Source: Flammula alnicola
Lineage: Eukaryota; Basidiomycota; Agaricomycetes; Agaricales; Strophariaceae
NCBI GenBank assembly: GCA_015499995.1
Contig: JADNRV010000023.1
Coordinates: forward strand, 124,001-188,000
Reading direction: 5' to 3'
DNA: 64,000 nt
Positions within the stretch are counted from its first letter, which is position 1; every line of letters starts with the position of its first letter. Both the position numbers and the translations under genes were made by a program. The notes beneath the pieces were generated by a model, which was given only the letters and a program-made list of their open reading frames with translations, was not told the origin of the DNA and made no database searches. Positions 22,284-34,522 of the stretch are shown piece by piece.

Positions 22284-25200
22284 TTACCCAACTAACATCT
22301 GCTCTGTGGTCTCGTCGAAATCCACCTCCACATCATCCTCTCCTGCCGCATCAAGGTCAAGTAATTCGTACAATGCTAACTCCTCCTCGAAGGTATGCTT
22401 TGCGTGCGTCGTTAGAATGGCCGCCCAGTGCTTGTTAGAAAAATCAAACAGCCGAGAAATTGGAATGAGTGGATAGGTAGTGAGGTCTGATTGCTCATCG
22501 AATAAAGGATCGTTGTCGAGATCATCAAGCTCGACCGCGGTAATTTCTTGCTCGACGAGGGCTCGGAATCCTGAACTTGAATGTGTCTGGGCAGCCTGAG
22601 GTATTAACGTAGGATCTACGACGTCGGGCGCCTGGATTGAAATGGAGGGTGGTGGGATGCCGGGGTTGACAACCGGAGTGGTCGGAGTCACGACAACAGA
22701 TGGTGCGGGTGGAGCAGTCGGAGCAGTAGTTGGATTATTGAAACCGGCACTGGCACCAGGACCCTTGGGTGGCTCAAAACGACGCTTCAATCGCATTTTC
22801 GCTGTCTTGTCACGAATGTGTTCATCACGAATGTGCATCTTCAACTCCGTTAATTTTGTTAGAAGGGGAACTCCAAGCCTGTTTCGGAGCTTGGTTAACG
22901 TCGCACCGAATATGCTGAACAGCCTTTCACAAGAGGCCGAGTTTGCGGAAACAGATAGTAAGCGCCTCGCAAATAAGATCAAAGGAGGATCGGGTTTTCC
23001 GGCGTAGAGGAAGGTTTGGAAGATATTCATAGGTTCCGGGATTGTCTTCTACATGTGACAGTAATTATACTAGTCAGCAGATGGATAGGTAATGAATTAA
23101 AGGCCACATACATTTCGATCGGCCCTATTTTTCTCGATGTTGCACATGACATCCAAGTTCGCGTAATCGCCCCGTTTTCCAAGGTATTCTAGCAGATCGA
23201 AAGCAAAAGTATCTGGAGGATCAGTTTTTAAAAATCGGCGCCATAAGCGTGTCATCATTGCGACGACTTCGGCGAGGCGCAATTGCGGAATAAGGGCGAA
23301 AGGTGATGTCTGGTAAACGGGATTGAGAATAACGGCCGCTATGAAAATTTCTTGATCTGCCTTGGACCAGCGCCGTTCGATGCTGTTGATAATCGCCTGG
23401 CAACCTGGTCGATCTTCTGGGTCATTCATATCGAGATAGGTAGCAACGAGGTGACCGAAGGTAAGGAGTACGGTGTCGACGCGGCAGAATGAACTTTGTA
23501 TCACATTCACTGCAACTCCAAGAGGCCGCAGATGTCGAACGACTCTGTTTAAAAAATTGATTGAGTGAAGGATTAATTAACTCGGAATACGGCACACCTC
23601 GCAAGACTCTGCCAGAAGACTCCATTGTCGATAAGCTCAAGCATTTTTTTTGCTTTGGTCTTCGCAGCGCGATCGCCGATGATGATTTGACTCTCGGGCC
23701 GATTGGAATCTGTAAGCGCGACCGATCTGAGAACATTTCTAAGTGATAAAAGCCTCTCATAAGCACGTAAATGTGTTGTCCAGCGCGTTAGAACAGCGCG
23801 GATAATTGCAGAGGTAATGCCAGAGGTTTTGAGCTGCTCTTCCCTTATGAGCGCGAGAAGGAGAGTCTTTCCTCGGAGCCAAGCTATCAGGTCTGTCGCG
23901 GAGTCGGTATACTTCAAGACATCTGAGTCGACCTTAAAGTAGTCGCCGACAACCAAGTTTACCTATTAATAAAAAGATAAGAAAGTGGATGCATTTCTAA
24001 AATTACTAGGCATACCTGGTGCGCATAGCAATCGAGTACAATCACCCACGGATATTTCTTGACGAAATCCCGCCGCGCTTTCCGCGATTCACCAGAGGCA
24101 TCTGTGACAATGGCGACGACAACTCCACCCCACTCGTCTTGAACTTTCCGGAAGACTTCTTCAAGGAGCCGGAGGAGATTGTCAGCAGTTTTGCGCTCTG
24201 CTGAGGCGTCGTGTACTTTGACGGTATAGAGCTAGAAAACGTACAAGTCATAATTATATTTCTGTTGGCCAGATATTAAATATATCGCTTGCCTTTCCGT
24301 TCACGGTAATCATGCACGCAATCATATGGTGATGGTTTTCACCTGTCCAGCCATCGGCTTGTAGCGTTGCATTCTGTCCGTATACTGCTTTCTTTACCTG
24401 TTCCTGAAGCTCTTTAACGAGATCGGGGATGATCCTTCTGCTGAGTGTTTTCCGAGTTGGAGAAACCGCCGCGGGAACAAAGTTGTCGAGGAAAAGCACC
24501 CATTCAGCGTTGTCGACCCACGACAAAGGCAAGCCGGCGGAAGCTGTTAGGCGCCCGATCTGATTTTCGAATGCTTTCTGCCTTTCTGAAGTCCAAGACA
24601 TATAATCGGCGGAAACATTATCAGTCGCCCTCCGAGACAATCTACGGGTCGGACCAGAGCTTTGTGAGTTGGTTGCAGAAGAGGTATGGGTCTGAGAAAT
24701 AGAATCGGATGGCCCCAAACTAGGTGTCGACCGGCCAGAGTTAAAGTCTGGGGGAAGGTTGAACGAAGGTGCGAAAATCAGGGGGCTTGGAATGGGAGAC
24801 GGAGCACCAGCAGCGGATGGTTGGCCATAAAGTGTACCTGGCCCGGTCGAAGACCCAGCCCAGTTGGGAATATTTGCAAGGGAAGAGTAAGGCGTCGTGA
24901 CGGTTAATTCAGGTAGATTCAAGGTCGGTTGCTCCTGGCCTACCCTTCTGCCTGCGCTACGAGAGGACTTACTCGTACAGGAAGGGTCCTCCCTAGCCTC
25001 GTCTTTTACGTGTGAGGGCTGATAAGGACAATTCGCAAGGTGGTTGAGTAATGTAGATGCGGCGCTTCGACGCCAACCACGGTCCGCCAAACCAGTTGCC
25101 TTGCGATCGTAAACTAAGAGTGAAAAAGTTAGTGAATAAATATACTAATATTGCGATACTAAGAAACGAGCGCACGGTGTGATTCGATTGCTGAGCGCTC

Positions 25201-25392
25201 TCGTGGTATCATGGGATCTATACCGCGCAGGACAGCATCATCATATTCCTTCTGGATAGCCGCTACGTGCTGCTCTAGACATTGCGCGCAATAAGTTTTT
25301 ACCTTACCGCCGCTCCAGGCTGGGCCCGATTTGTTGCCACGGTCGGGGTGGTCTTTGAAGTGGATTTGCCACCAACCCGCAGCTTTGGGCAT
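22284..25392 (-). CDS. hAT transposase
   Basis: Six exons (25392-25176, 25113-24293, 24231-24016, 23962-23598, 23544-23112, 23048-22284) join to 2817 nt, 938 aa with no stop. The N terminus carries a BED-like zinc finger (CAQC ... HLANC). A Ser/Pro/Thr-rich linker follows, then the RNase H-like core: Asp326 in QADGWTG, Asp390 in VTDASGES, the CxxH pair CYAHQ (414-417), and Glu725 in SASCERLFS. These are the three catalytic acidic residues of the family. The end of the core (LLSVSANSASCERLFSIFG onward) is the hAT dimerisation region. The second intron (24232-24292) uses a GC donor; only its removal joins ITVNGK to LYTVKVHD in frame. Every catalytic residue is present, so the enzyme may be functional. 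Confidence 0.93.
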
Positions 25393-26053
25393 TGTGGACT
25401 TGGAAGGGGATCGAATTTAAGCGGAAGGAGCTGATTTTTACGACGTCTACCAAGCCTCATTATATAGAAAAATCTTGTATATCTATAGCTATATTTTTCA
25501 TTCGTTGCGAAACCAGTCTATTCATGTGTACAGAAGTATAGCCAGAGAAAGCTCTAAGTAGCTAGAATTTCGCAAAGACTTCAGTCATGAGATTGCTGCG
25601 GAAACAGATATGCTATCAGAATGACCTGTACCTAAACATAGTTTGCTACAGACAGTAAAGCGTGCAAAAGTGTTTATTAGAGCAGAAGAACCAGGCGTTC
25701 TCAAGCTGTCTCATGTCTTCCATACCACTGTCAGATGGTTTCTTAATTATAACCTCCTTATCTATAGGGGCTCAAACGCAACAAATGGCATTCAATTCTG
25801 CAGTAAATATAATGTACAACATAATTCCTTAATCTCGTTTCTGAGGCGGCGCGTCGTGGTGCGTCGACGATGCGTGATGGTGCGTGATGGTGCGTGATAG
25901 GATGCGTGATGGTGCGTGGTGTCTCCATGGGTCACGTGCGGTGGCTTTGAAGCGCGTGTTGATCGGTCAAAAGTCAATCAAAATTGACTAGTCATGACTA
26001 GTCATGACTAGTCATTCGAAATTTGACCGTGACTTTGCGGGATAAGTCATGAC

Positions 26054-26065
26054 TGTCCAACACTG
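26054..26065 (-). repeat. hAT right terminal inverted repeat
   Basis: TGTCCAACACTG, the exact reverse complement of the left end, followed by the ATCCGAAG target duplication. Just inside (25983-26014) are three overlapping copies of the TGACTAGTCA palindrome. Confidence 0.93.
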
Positions 26066-26078
26066 ATCCGAAGCGCGA

Positions 26079-26106
26079 AACAGACCTGACCCTGCTCGCC
26101 AACCGT
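26079..26106 (-). repeat. 28-bp inverted repeat partner of 21099-21126
   Basis: Perfect reverse complement of 21099-21126. It starts 5 bp outside the right target duplication of the hAT element, so it belongs to the older surrounding sequence. Confidence 0.8.
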
Positions 26107-26114
26107 AATCATCT

Positions 26115-26590
26115 ATTTACACGAACGAGATTCAGAACAATGGCGTCGGACCCTGGAGAAGTTGTGGGTGCCATTGTCATACGTGCCTGTGGTGAGATTA
26201 AGAATCAAGGTGAAGGCTTGAAGGCGCACATATGACATACAGAACAATAGAAAGATGGGTGTTGCGACACACAGACGCGCCTCGAGTCTCAAACTCCTTA
26301 AAGGAATTTCGAAGTTGAAACAACTGAAGCTTGAAGAAACAAGAGCGGAAGCGATTCAGGAGTTGTGGGCGCCTTGCAGCTTTTGCAATCAGCGCTAGCA
26401 CCCCCTTATGTAAAGAAATTTAAAGTTTACACAAACGAGATTCAGGACAATGGTGTCGGACCCTGGAGGAGTTGTGGGCGTCATACGTGCCTGCGGTGAG
26501 ATTTCAAGAAATCAAGGTGAAGGCTGGAAGGCGTACATATGTATGACGTATGAATCCAGAACAATAGAAAGATGGGTGTTGCGACGGAAA
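26115..26590. repeat. 310-bp tandem repeat with dispersed repeat copy 2
   Basis: The block beginning CGAACGAGATTCAGAACAATGG (about 26122) recurs from about 26432 with a 310-bp period. Both copies share the GTCGGACCCTGGAG, ATACGTGCCTG, AATCAAGGTGAAGGC and GAACAATAGAAAGATGGGTG segments. The direct copy of the 20,965 repeat lies between them. The units carry no intact coding region. Confidence 0.75.
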
Positions 26591-28349
26591 ACAATGGCAA
26601 AAGACGCGATGATGCTCTCAGGCTTGGAGGGCGGATCAGCGACCTGGACGACGACGACGACACGCGTGCAGGCGTGATGTATGATGACGCCAGGCTCGCG
26701 TCTTGCACGGGCGCCTCGAGGCTGGCTAGCTGACTCGACGGCTAGGATTTTTCTTCTTACTTTTTTTTTTGGGGGGGGAGGGGGGGAGGACCGTTGCCAT
26801 CGTAGACGTTCTGGTAGAGGAAACCAGATATCCTGACTCAGACTCGTATTTATCACGAGCAACTTGAATCATGAACTACATACCTACCTAAGTACCTACA
26901 CTACGTACATATATATCTCATCAGAAGCGAGAAGAACTCGAAGGCGCGGGTGGGTTGGTAAGTAGATAGGTACGTAGGGGATCCCTTCGAGAAGTCGAAT
27001 TCGACATCGTCGGTGTTTGAGCTGAGATTTGGAGTTGCGTCGAGGATCTGGAAAGGGTAAGCTGTGGTGTGAATTAGGAAGTAGCCATTGTAGAAGTCGA
27101 AGTAGAGAAGAGAAGACGAGAGGGAAGAGTGAAGAGGAAGTGGGAAGGTAGTCGAGTCAGATTAATTCAAGGGTCGCGAGGTGTTGTTAATTCAGATCGG
27201 ACTAGATTAGGGAGATTCAGTATCCACCTCGAGTGTTTCGAAGAATGGCGTTGTTTATTGACTCAAGAGCAGTCAGACGCAGCGCGTAAGGAGCATTATG
27301 GAAATGACGCTCATGCGCAAATGGCTGACTGAGCCTGGCAGCGCAATTGTTCAAATTGTAACTCCTAATCGTACGCAGCATCGCGTGAGTTGGGATGATT
27401 CTAATTACAGCTGATGAACCTACTCGGATTGTACACGCAGTAGTGAACGTAGCGCCATGGACATAACCTGGACATTCTGACAAGAATGGAGGCAGAAAGT
27501 GAGCACTGTCATAACCCAAGAAAACAAACGGTCCGACGGATCCCATTAGGTGCAGCAGGATCCGCCTCGAGGATAGGTGTAATTTTGGTACCGGTGAATT
27601 GTGATGTTGGTTGCGAGGGAGCCTCAAGGATGGGGTCAGGCAGGCAGGCGAGCCGTAAGTTGGCATGGCGGGAAAGAAATGGAATTCGGAACGATGGAGT
27701 CTTACGATGTGTGCGGAATATTATATGTAACGGGTTCCAAGAAATGACTGCACGAGCATGATATTTTATCGGCAAGCTGGGGAAAAGATCCTCGGAGGCG
27801 GACCAGAGTGAGCTATTGCCGTGCCAAGGCGGGGGTGGTAGCGAGCGCTGAAAATCGGGTGCGTATGCATACAGGGGGAATGTCAGCTGTGCAGCCTGGA
27901 GGCAGCTAGGAACCGTATGCATTCTGGAGTGTGGGCAAGAGGCGGGGTTGCCGAAAGAGGTCGAGACAATTGACGAGTCGGTGAATTTAATATGTAATGG
28001 TCCGACGCCATAAATTATTTTATGACGGGTCGTCGAGTCGGGTCGGAGAATATTACGCGTGAAAAAGTGGATTTCGAGACCGACAATTTCGCGTATGGGG
28101 GAGTTTGATATTGTGCAAGGGACGAGATCCGCGTGAAAGAATAATTGAAAATGATTGGAAGGTGTGGGAGTTGGTGGCAGAAAGGGATGGGATGGCGCGG
28201 GAGAGATCTGGAAGTGGAGATTACAACCAGAAAAGGGAGATCGCGCTTGCGGGGATAAGTTGAATCTGAGATCTGAAAGGAACCTTATTCACATATAACA
28301 AGCAATTGTTGTTCTCCTCCCTCCAACGTCCTTCCCTTTGTCTGTCCCC
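26591..28349. other. Intergenic, low-complexity tracts
   Basis: About 1.75 kb with no supported gene. It holds a T-run followed by a G-run (about 26759-26790), TACC-type short repeats (26875-26920) and purine-rich stretches toward 27,150. The last few hundred bases are the upstream region of the gene at 28350. Confidence 0.5.
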
Positions 28350-29807
28350 ATGTTCCGTACACACTCCCCCTACTCTCCGTTCTTCACATCAGGCCTGCTC
28401 TCTGCCTCTTCACGGCCCCACACTCCCGATGTGCCCCTCAGTCCACGCAGAGGCAGTCTCCCCACAGACGCAACTCGCTCTAGTGACACCACGGAAGATG
28501 TCTCCGCCTTTTACTTCACCCTGCAACCCAGGCGTGACGAGGACCAGTTTCGCTCCTTCCTCTCCCTCGACCTCGCAGAGTCGCAGTCCATGCGCTCTGC
28601 CAGCTTGAAACGCAAAGCCTCTTCCAGCACAAAGGCCCGTTCTACACGCACAGCCTCCACGCCTTTCCGCTTCCCGTACGCCACATTTTCTTTTTCTCGT
28701 GAACCGGCTGACCATGTCCATAGGCGTATCTCGGAAGTATCTCTGCCAGCACCACCGCCCGCCGCGCCAGCAAATCTCGGGCCTGCCCCAACTCCCCTGC
28801 GCATGCGTTTCTCGCGCGACTCTCTGCGCACCATCCCCTCTCCCAAACCCGCGCCCTCCATAACACTTCCAGAGCTGCCCAAGGTCGCCCACTCTCCCCC
28901 GCGCCTGCCATCCCTCCGGCTCACCTCTTCACTCAACTTCTCACTCGATCTCTCGTCGCCCACCGCCCCTGTCCCTTCTTCCTCTTCCTTACCACGAACC
29001 GTGCCTCAGCTCAAGCTCGACTTGGACCTCCATCACCGCGTCTCCGTCGCCACAAAGGCGTCCTCATCCACCGCCTCCACGCGCGTGCGGAGGTACAACC
29101 GCTCCGAGGCCCTCGCCCGCCTCGAAGGCCGTGTCCGTCCCGACACCGCCCCCCTCATCGCCAGCACCAGCGCCTCCACATCCACTGCCAACAACTTCAG
29201 CCCAAACGCCAAACGCAACTTCATGTCCATGAGCGACGACGAAGACTCCGACTCGGACGACGACGCCGACCGGGACAACGTCGAGGACGACCTGAGCGAT
29301 CTCGACAGCCTCGATTTCCCCGACGTGGATCTCTTGGACCCCTTGATGGAGCCGGAGGATATGGTCCTCCCACTGCCCTCGCCTGCATTTTATCTCGAGG
29401 CCCCAAGGTCGGCGCCGTTGCCCCCGCGGCCTAGGGAGTCGCCGCCGCCTGTTGCTGGCGGCTTCTTTGGCGTGCAAGACTCGAACAAGCGGAGTTCTAC
29501 ATTGGACGCGAACTTTACGCTTGGAGTTCCAGGCGCGGGAAGTCATTTGCGCCGCCAGCGCACGCGGAAAGGCAAGCTGTCGCCGAGCGGGGGCGGCAAG
29601 GATTGGTTCCCGCTGAAGAGCTTTATCGACCTGCATGCGGATTCGTCTTTTGACGTCGTTCAGCAGCAGCCGGTGAATGAGCAGGTGCAGCAAATATACG
29701 GCCTTCGTGCCAAACCCCATGAGAATAAGTCCTCTCCGTTGACGACGAGGGATGGCAGGAATAGTTGGACGTGGAGGAGTTTTATTGAGGTTGCGAATGT
29801 GTCGTAG
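28350..29807 (+). CDS. Large disordered Ser/Pro-rich protein, unknown function
   Basis: A single exon of 485 aa; the ATG at 28350 is the first one. Composition is dominated by Ser, Pro, Ala, Arg and Thr in the first 270 residues. An acidic block (SDDEDSDSDDDADRD, about residue 290-330) follows, then proline-rich and basic stretches, and a short conserved-looking C terminus ending WTWRSFIEVANVS. No signal peptide, membrane segment or catalytic domain is visible. The coding strand shows strong C preference at third codon positions, which explains the long antisense ORFs. It may be a nuclear or scaffold protein, but this is not recognisable from sequence. Confidence 0.75.
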   Translation: MFRTHSPYSPFFTSGLLSASSRPHTPDVPLSPRRGSLPTDATRSSDTTEDVSAFYFTLQPRRDEDQFRSFLSLDLAESQSMRSASLKRKASSSTKARSTRTASTPFRFPYATFSFSREPADHVHRRISEVSLPAPPPAAPANLGPAPTPLRMRFSRDSLRTIPSPKPAPSITLPELPKVAHSPPRLPSLRLTSSLNFSLDLSSPTAPVPSSSSLPRTVPQLKLDLDLHHRVSVATKASSSTASTRVRRYNRSEALARLEGRVRPDTAPLIASTSASTSTANNFSPNAKRNFMSMSDDEDSDSDDDADRDNVEDDLSDLDSLDFPDVDLLDPLMEPEDMVLPLPSPAFYLEAPRSAPLPPRPRESPPPVAGGFFGVQDSNKRSSTLDANFTLGVPGAGSHLRRQRTRKGKLSPSGGGKDWFPLKSFIDLHADSSFDVVQQQPVNEQVQQIYGLRAKPHENKSSPLTTRDGRNSWTWRSFIEVANVS

Positions 29808-32800
29808 GGATGGGGATGAGGATTCATCTTGGTTCTCCCTTTTGGCATGGCGCGTATGTGCCATCCCATTAGCATCACCGCGACGCCATACATGCCAGCT
29901 CAACGTTCAACGTTCAACACCGACGACGACAACGGTTCGGCCGTTCGGCCTTCTGGCTATGTTTTGCAACAAGTTTTTTTTTGCAATCCTAGTCGCACAG
30001 CAGCACTTGCTTGCTCGCATCTCTTGCGCATATATACACCCAAAACGCATCTTTTGGCTTTGTGTTTCTTTTCTCGTTCAACACATACCCCACCCATGAC
30101 TCGAGTCCTATTTCGTTCCGTCCTGCTGTCGTTCCTGTGCCATACCTATTCTATGCTTTAGCCTCTTAATTCATCCTCGACACTCCGACACCCATGGACG
30201 TCCTGCATTGCAGTTTCTCTCTCGATCTCTGACACATCCACATTGTTATACATACAAGTTGCCCATCATTGTCCACTAGCATTTTTCTTTTCTTTTTCTT
30301 TTTGTTCATCCCATCTTTTCCTTCCATCCATTCACTCTTGTACACACTCTTGATATCTGATATCCCACATACACCCCCAAGACTCCTCACGATAAACTTG
30401 AACCTCCCGCAACCCACACTCGACCCGAGTTGTTTGTTTAAAAAATCTGATTCGCGACGAATACCACGCTCTTTCAACGCTCTTGTACATCCCCTTTCCC
30501 TAGGCCCTCTGCATCCCTCTCTCCCCACCTCCCTCTGTTCCATTTTCTCGTTTCTCTCGAGCTCGTAAATAGTATAATTATAATACGCTCAGTCTGCCTG
30601 CCTGCCTGCCGGGCTTAACACCACTCATTTTCTGGTCTGGTCTTCTCTCCTTGTGTACCACCACCACAATTATTATTAAATAAAACCACAACTACAGCTA
30701 CATCCCCCCTCTGCGAGTCCATTGGGGGCAATGCTTCTTTCGTCTCAGTATAATACACTTACAACGCCTTCGCACAACGCACCGTGCATTATTGTTATTA
30801 TTACCCGTATTATACTTGCACACACCCACGCTCACTCTTACACGCGTGGTTTCTCAAATTTGCTCGATGCATAAAAAGAATATAAGATCTTGTGTTAAAA
30901 ATTTAAACTTGATATCGCTTGATCATAAGTCTCTGGAGCCAGAACATGAATCCACAAGTGAGAACATCTCTCTCCTTGTGTATCACCACAATTATGTAAA
31001 ACCACAACTACATCCCCCTCTGCGAGTCCATTGGAGCAACGCTTCTTACCTCGTGATTATTGTTATTATTACCCAATGGCCCACTACGCTCATACTCTTA
31101 CACGCGGTGGTTTCTTTTGCTCGATGCATAAAAAGAATATAAAATCTTGTGTTGTGTTAGAAGCTTGATATCCCTTGATCACAAGTCTCTGTGGAGCCAG
31201 AACGCGAACAAGTGAGCAGTCTCTAGCGACTGTTGTTGAAGGTAACGTTTCCTAATTGTTTGTGCTTGAGCTTGAGCTTTATGTACATAGAGTCGTTGGA
31301 TGTTCTCTCTCAAGCTCGGAATTGGATGAACGTGGTGAATTTTGCCTTGGCGACCGACCGTGGCCAATTGTCCAGTGTTCTTCTCCCAGTCGAATTTAAA
31401 TTTAAACCTGCGGTCAGACGTCATGTTCACTGCGTCAAGGAAAAAAAAAAAAAAAAAAGAAGTCCTCGAAAGAGAGCACGCACGCGAGGTGTCGGCCGCC
31501 CCGCGTCGACGGGAATTCCGAAGTTCTGATCGTCGTCCGTCGTCCGTGCTCGTGTGAGGCTCGTGTGGTACGAAACAATAACTTGAAGTAGAATCTATAT
31601 TCGCGTTTGTACCATTGAAACTTGTGTGCATCAGGATAATTCGTATTCTTTTGTGCAAGTGGTAGTCATCACCGACAACTGGCCGCCGAAGTACTCTCTG
31701 AGTCCTCTGAACCCAGGACCGCTGGTTTGGCATGAGTCCCATAAGGTGCCATACGAGACGAACGGCCTCTAGCCAATTGCGATAAACTCTAGACGAACAG
31801 ATGGCATGGGGGGCCCACTCGGCTTCCCGAACCTCCGCCGGGCCCAAACTTACGCCTACGATAAGCTTACACTGGTAGCTTTTAAGTTTGACAATCGACT
31901 CGGAACACTGGCAGGCAGAGCTAAAAAGGAAACGACACAAAAAACGAACATCCAACAGCGCCCGCCGTCGATGGGCGTGCGTAACGTATGTTCACGTTTT
32001 TAAAATTAGCGTTGACTGTGAATTGGGTTGCTGGGGCTGTCAGAGAACTCAGCGTTGTCGTTGTGGGCGGTATCAAATTGTAAATTCGAACCTTGGATTT
32101 GGCATCTTGTCAATGATGATATATCGGTATGATCTAGAGATGTGACGTGAGTACTTAAGAAGGACTACGTAGTGGGGGTGGGAGGGATCCTCGCTCGAGA
32201 TCGCCGGTGAGGTGATGTCGGACTTGGATGTGGTTGGGTGCCCACGAGCTCGTCATGATGTTATCAGACGGTGGACACTGGATGGTTGTGTGCGCCACCA
32301 AAACAGCTTCTTTCTGAACAATGCAGTGTTAAAGATCGACATGGAACATGAGAAATTTACTGGATGACTTTCCTTAAAGTTTAGAACGCGTTATAGATTG
32401 GTTATAGAATCAAATTCCTTTTTTAACGTCTAAATGCCGAAGAGCCGACTCAGGAACGTTCGAAATTTCGACTCTGAACATGCAAAACGACCTCTTTGTC
32501 CTCCCTTTTTAGTTTCAAAACCTGTTCTAAACGCTTTCAAGACCACATTTCGATCTCCGCGTCCATTTCTGACATGATAGCCGACGATTCGGGCTTTTGC
32601 GCACCATCGCGTTCCCTAAGTTGTAAAGTTACATCAAACTCGTTAAGGTTTTCTAAACTTTCCTTATAGATTTCAAACCCGGCAGAGACAGCCTACAAAT
32701 ATATATCTAGGAAAACGTCTGAAGCTCCAGGTCATTAAGGAAAGCCATCCGCTATCATGAGTTCTGAAGGCATCATAAGTTCTGAAGATATCGTACTAGT

Positions 32801-34522
32801 AAATCTAGGATCATGATATGGATCGGATGCGGAAAACTAGAAAACACATGCCGCTTTAATTATTATTTGCAACCGTCTTCGACTCGGTACAAGTAGTACA
32901 AGTCCGCATTTCATTTATGTAAGAAATGTAAGCGATAGGCTGTCGATGATCTACGTACCTTCTTCGGAATTCCACTGGCACGTCCGAGTCCAGAGCAGAG
33001 AGCGTTGTATACATGGATGCCAGCTGCCCACACGGTACAATGTCGATATTTCTGAAGCTTGACAGAAAGAGAAGTATGACTCGGCGCCATTGGTTTATCA
33101 GAGACCTTCCTGGACATGAAGGTACCACACGATTCGGAGAAACACCACACCGTCAGCGTCGACGACTCGGCGATGGCATCCTGGCATCCTGGCATCCACA
33201 TTATGGAACGACGATGAATTGGTGGCGACACCGCACAAGACAAATCAGACGGTGATTTAATTGAGGACATACCTCGGGTCTCCTAACTCGAGGTTTGCAA
33301 TAGAAAGTCCCAGCGAGTCCTCGCCAATTATATGTTAGTAATATCCCACCTCGAGCGACCAATCGCGAATCGGCTGTATTGTTTTATATCACCTCAATCA
33401 TCTGAATAAGTCCGAGGGAGCGTTACATACATTGATTGAAACAGAATGAAAATACATTACGTACCGGTGGCAAATGAGGTTTAGAGGAGCCCAAAATGCA
33501 AAGTCCAAGTCCAAGTCGCTTCGATGTCTATTGTCCGTTACAAAAATAAAAGAATCAGTAGGATGAGCGATCAAAAAAAATTTTGTGCAAATTTGACAAA
33601 TATCACGATTCTGCGTCCAAGCCCTGTATGCATCCTTTACTGGCATCATCTCATGATATCCAATAAAATGTACCTTGATGTTAATCAAAAATCCGCTGTA
33701 ACTCAGCTGCTCTCTTCCGTCGAAAAAAAATAATTCAAATACTACCTTTGGCTTCTGGCTTCATCAGAAAGCCCACATTAATCGACGTCGATTCTGTCTG
33801 AATGCGTTGACTCGAAAATAGCTGCGTTGTGTCCGTCAATCCGAAATTCTGTTAGAAATTGTACGCACCCACCTATGCACAGCTGCCAGGTCATCAAGCA
33901 AGGATTATGCCGCCTCTCCTCCGCTCAGAGGTGTGATCGAATCTAAGGCAGGGGAGATTGCTCCCATCTGAATCAGGCATTATCCACTATAAAAAGAATC
34001 ATATAACCTGTAAGGACGTTGGCATGTCTGGATGTCATTGACAAGTTTCAAGGACGACGATCAGCGAAGTCACCCCCGAGTAAGTAAAGGAGGCTTGAGA
34101 CTTGAGCAGCTGTAGGCTGGAAGTCAGCTGGAGACGTCTAAAGTGGGAATAACTCAAACATGGTAAGCATGCGACACGCAGCATAAGAATACCACTGGTC
34201 CGATCCGAAGACCGACAGTGATATATGCAATAAATATAAGCAGGTTGGCGTGCATCGTCGGATTTTTGAATCAGTCCCGCAGCCAGTTACAGTAAGCATC
34301 TCTGAGATTGCACGGCAAGATGCGGCATGGTAACCAGAGCTGAGAACAGAATTTAAAGAGTAATCCAAGGTCTCTTATTGGCAAGTGCTAAGTCAAAGAC
34401 TAGTCCAGGCAAGGCAAAGCAAGTGAAGCCACCCGACGAGCGAGTTCTTTAGATTGCACCGGTCGAATCGGCGTCGGCGTCGGCGACAAACTACCTGTAC
34501 TATCATGATCAAGCTATGGAGC
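29808..34522. other. Long non-coding stretch
   Basis: About 4.7 kb without a supportable gene. The first ~1.4 kb is pyrimidine-rich, perhaps a long 3' UTR. A 309-bp tandem duplication and an A-run of ~18 (31440-31458) follow. A 258-codon minus-strand ORF (31179-31955) depends on translating that A-run as phenylalanines and looks accidental. At 32,860-33,270 a minus-strand ORF ends at a plausible splice donor, but no partner exon is found. Confidence 0.45.
30645..31206. repeat. 309-bp tandem duplication
   Basis: CTGCGAGTCC at 30711 recurs at 31020. On both sides matching segments follow in the same order: CTTGTGTA(C/T)CACCAC, ATTATTGTTATTATTACCC, CTCGATGCATAAAAAGAATA and GTCTCTG(TG)GAGCCAGAAC. 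The copies have diverged by several small deletions. Confidence 0.75.

Larger units (their letters stand above)
22047..26073 (-). mobile_element. Complete hAT-family DNA transposon with 8-bp TSD
   Basis: The element occupies 22055-26065 (4011 bp). It is flanked by a perfect 8-bp direct repeat ATCCGAAG at 22047-22054 and 26066-26073, the hallmark target duplication of hAT elements. The ends start CAGTGTTGGACA and finish TGTCCAACACTG (12-bp perfect terminal inverted repeats). The subterminal regions carry clustered TGACTAGTCA palindromes, and a 31-bp near-end palindrome lies at 22110-22140. The only gene is an intact transposase on the minus strand. Identical TSDs and an open reading frame suggest a young, possibly active copy. 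Confidence 0.95.

Noticed and set aside
29064..29903. 279-codon minus-strand ORF
   Set aside because: Antisense of the disordered Ser/Pro-rich protein; it arises from C-rich third positions and has no domain.
31179..31955. 258-codon minus-strand ORF
   Set aside because: It reads through an A-run as consecutive phenylalanines and overlaps non-coding repeat sequence; no domain or splice support.
32860..33270. Possible minus-strand exon ending at a GTACGT donor
   Set aside because: No downstream or upstream exon of matching phase and no recognisable family.
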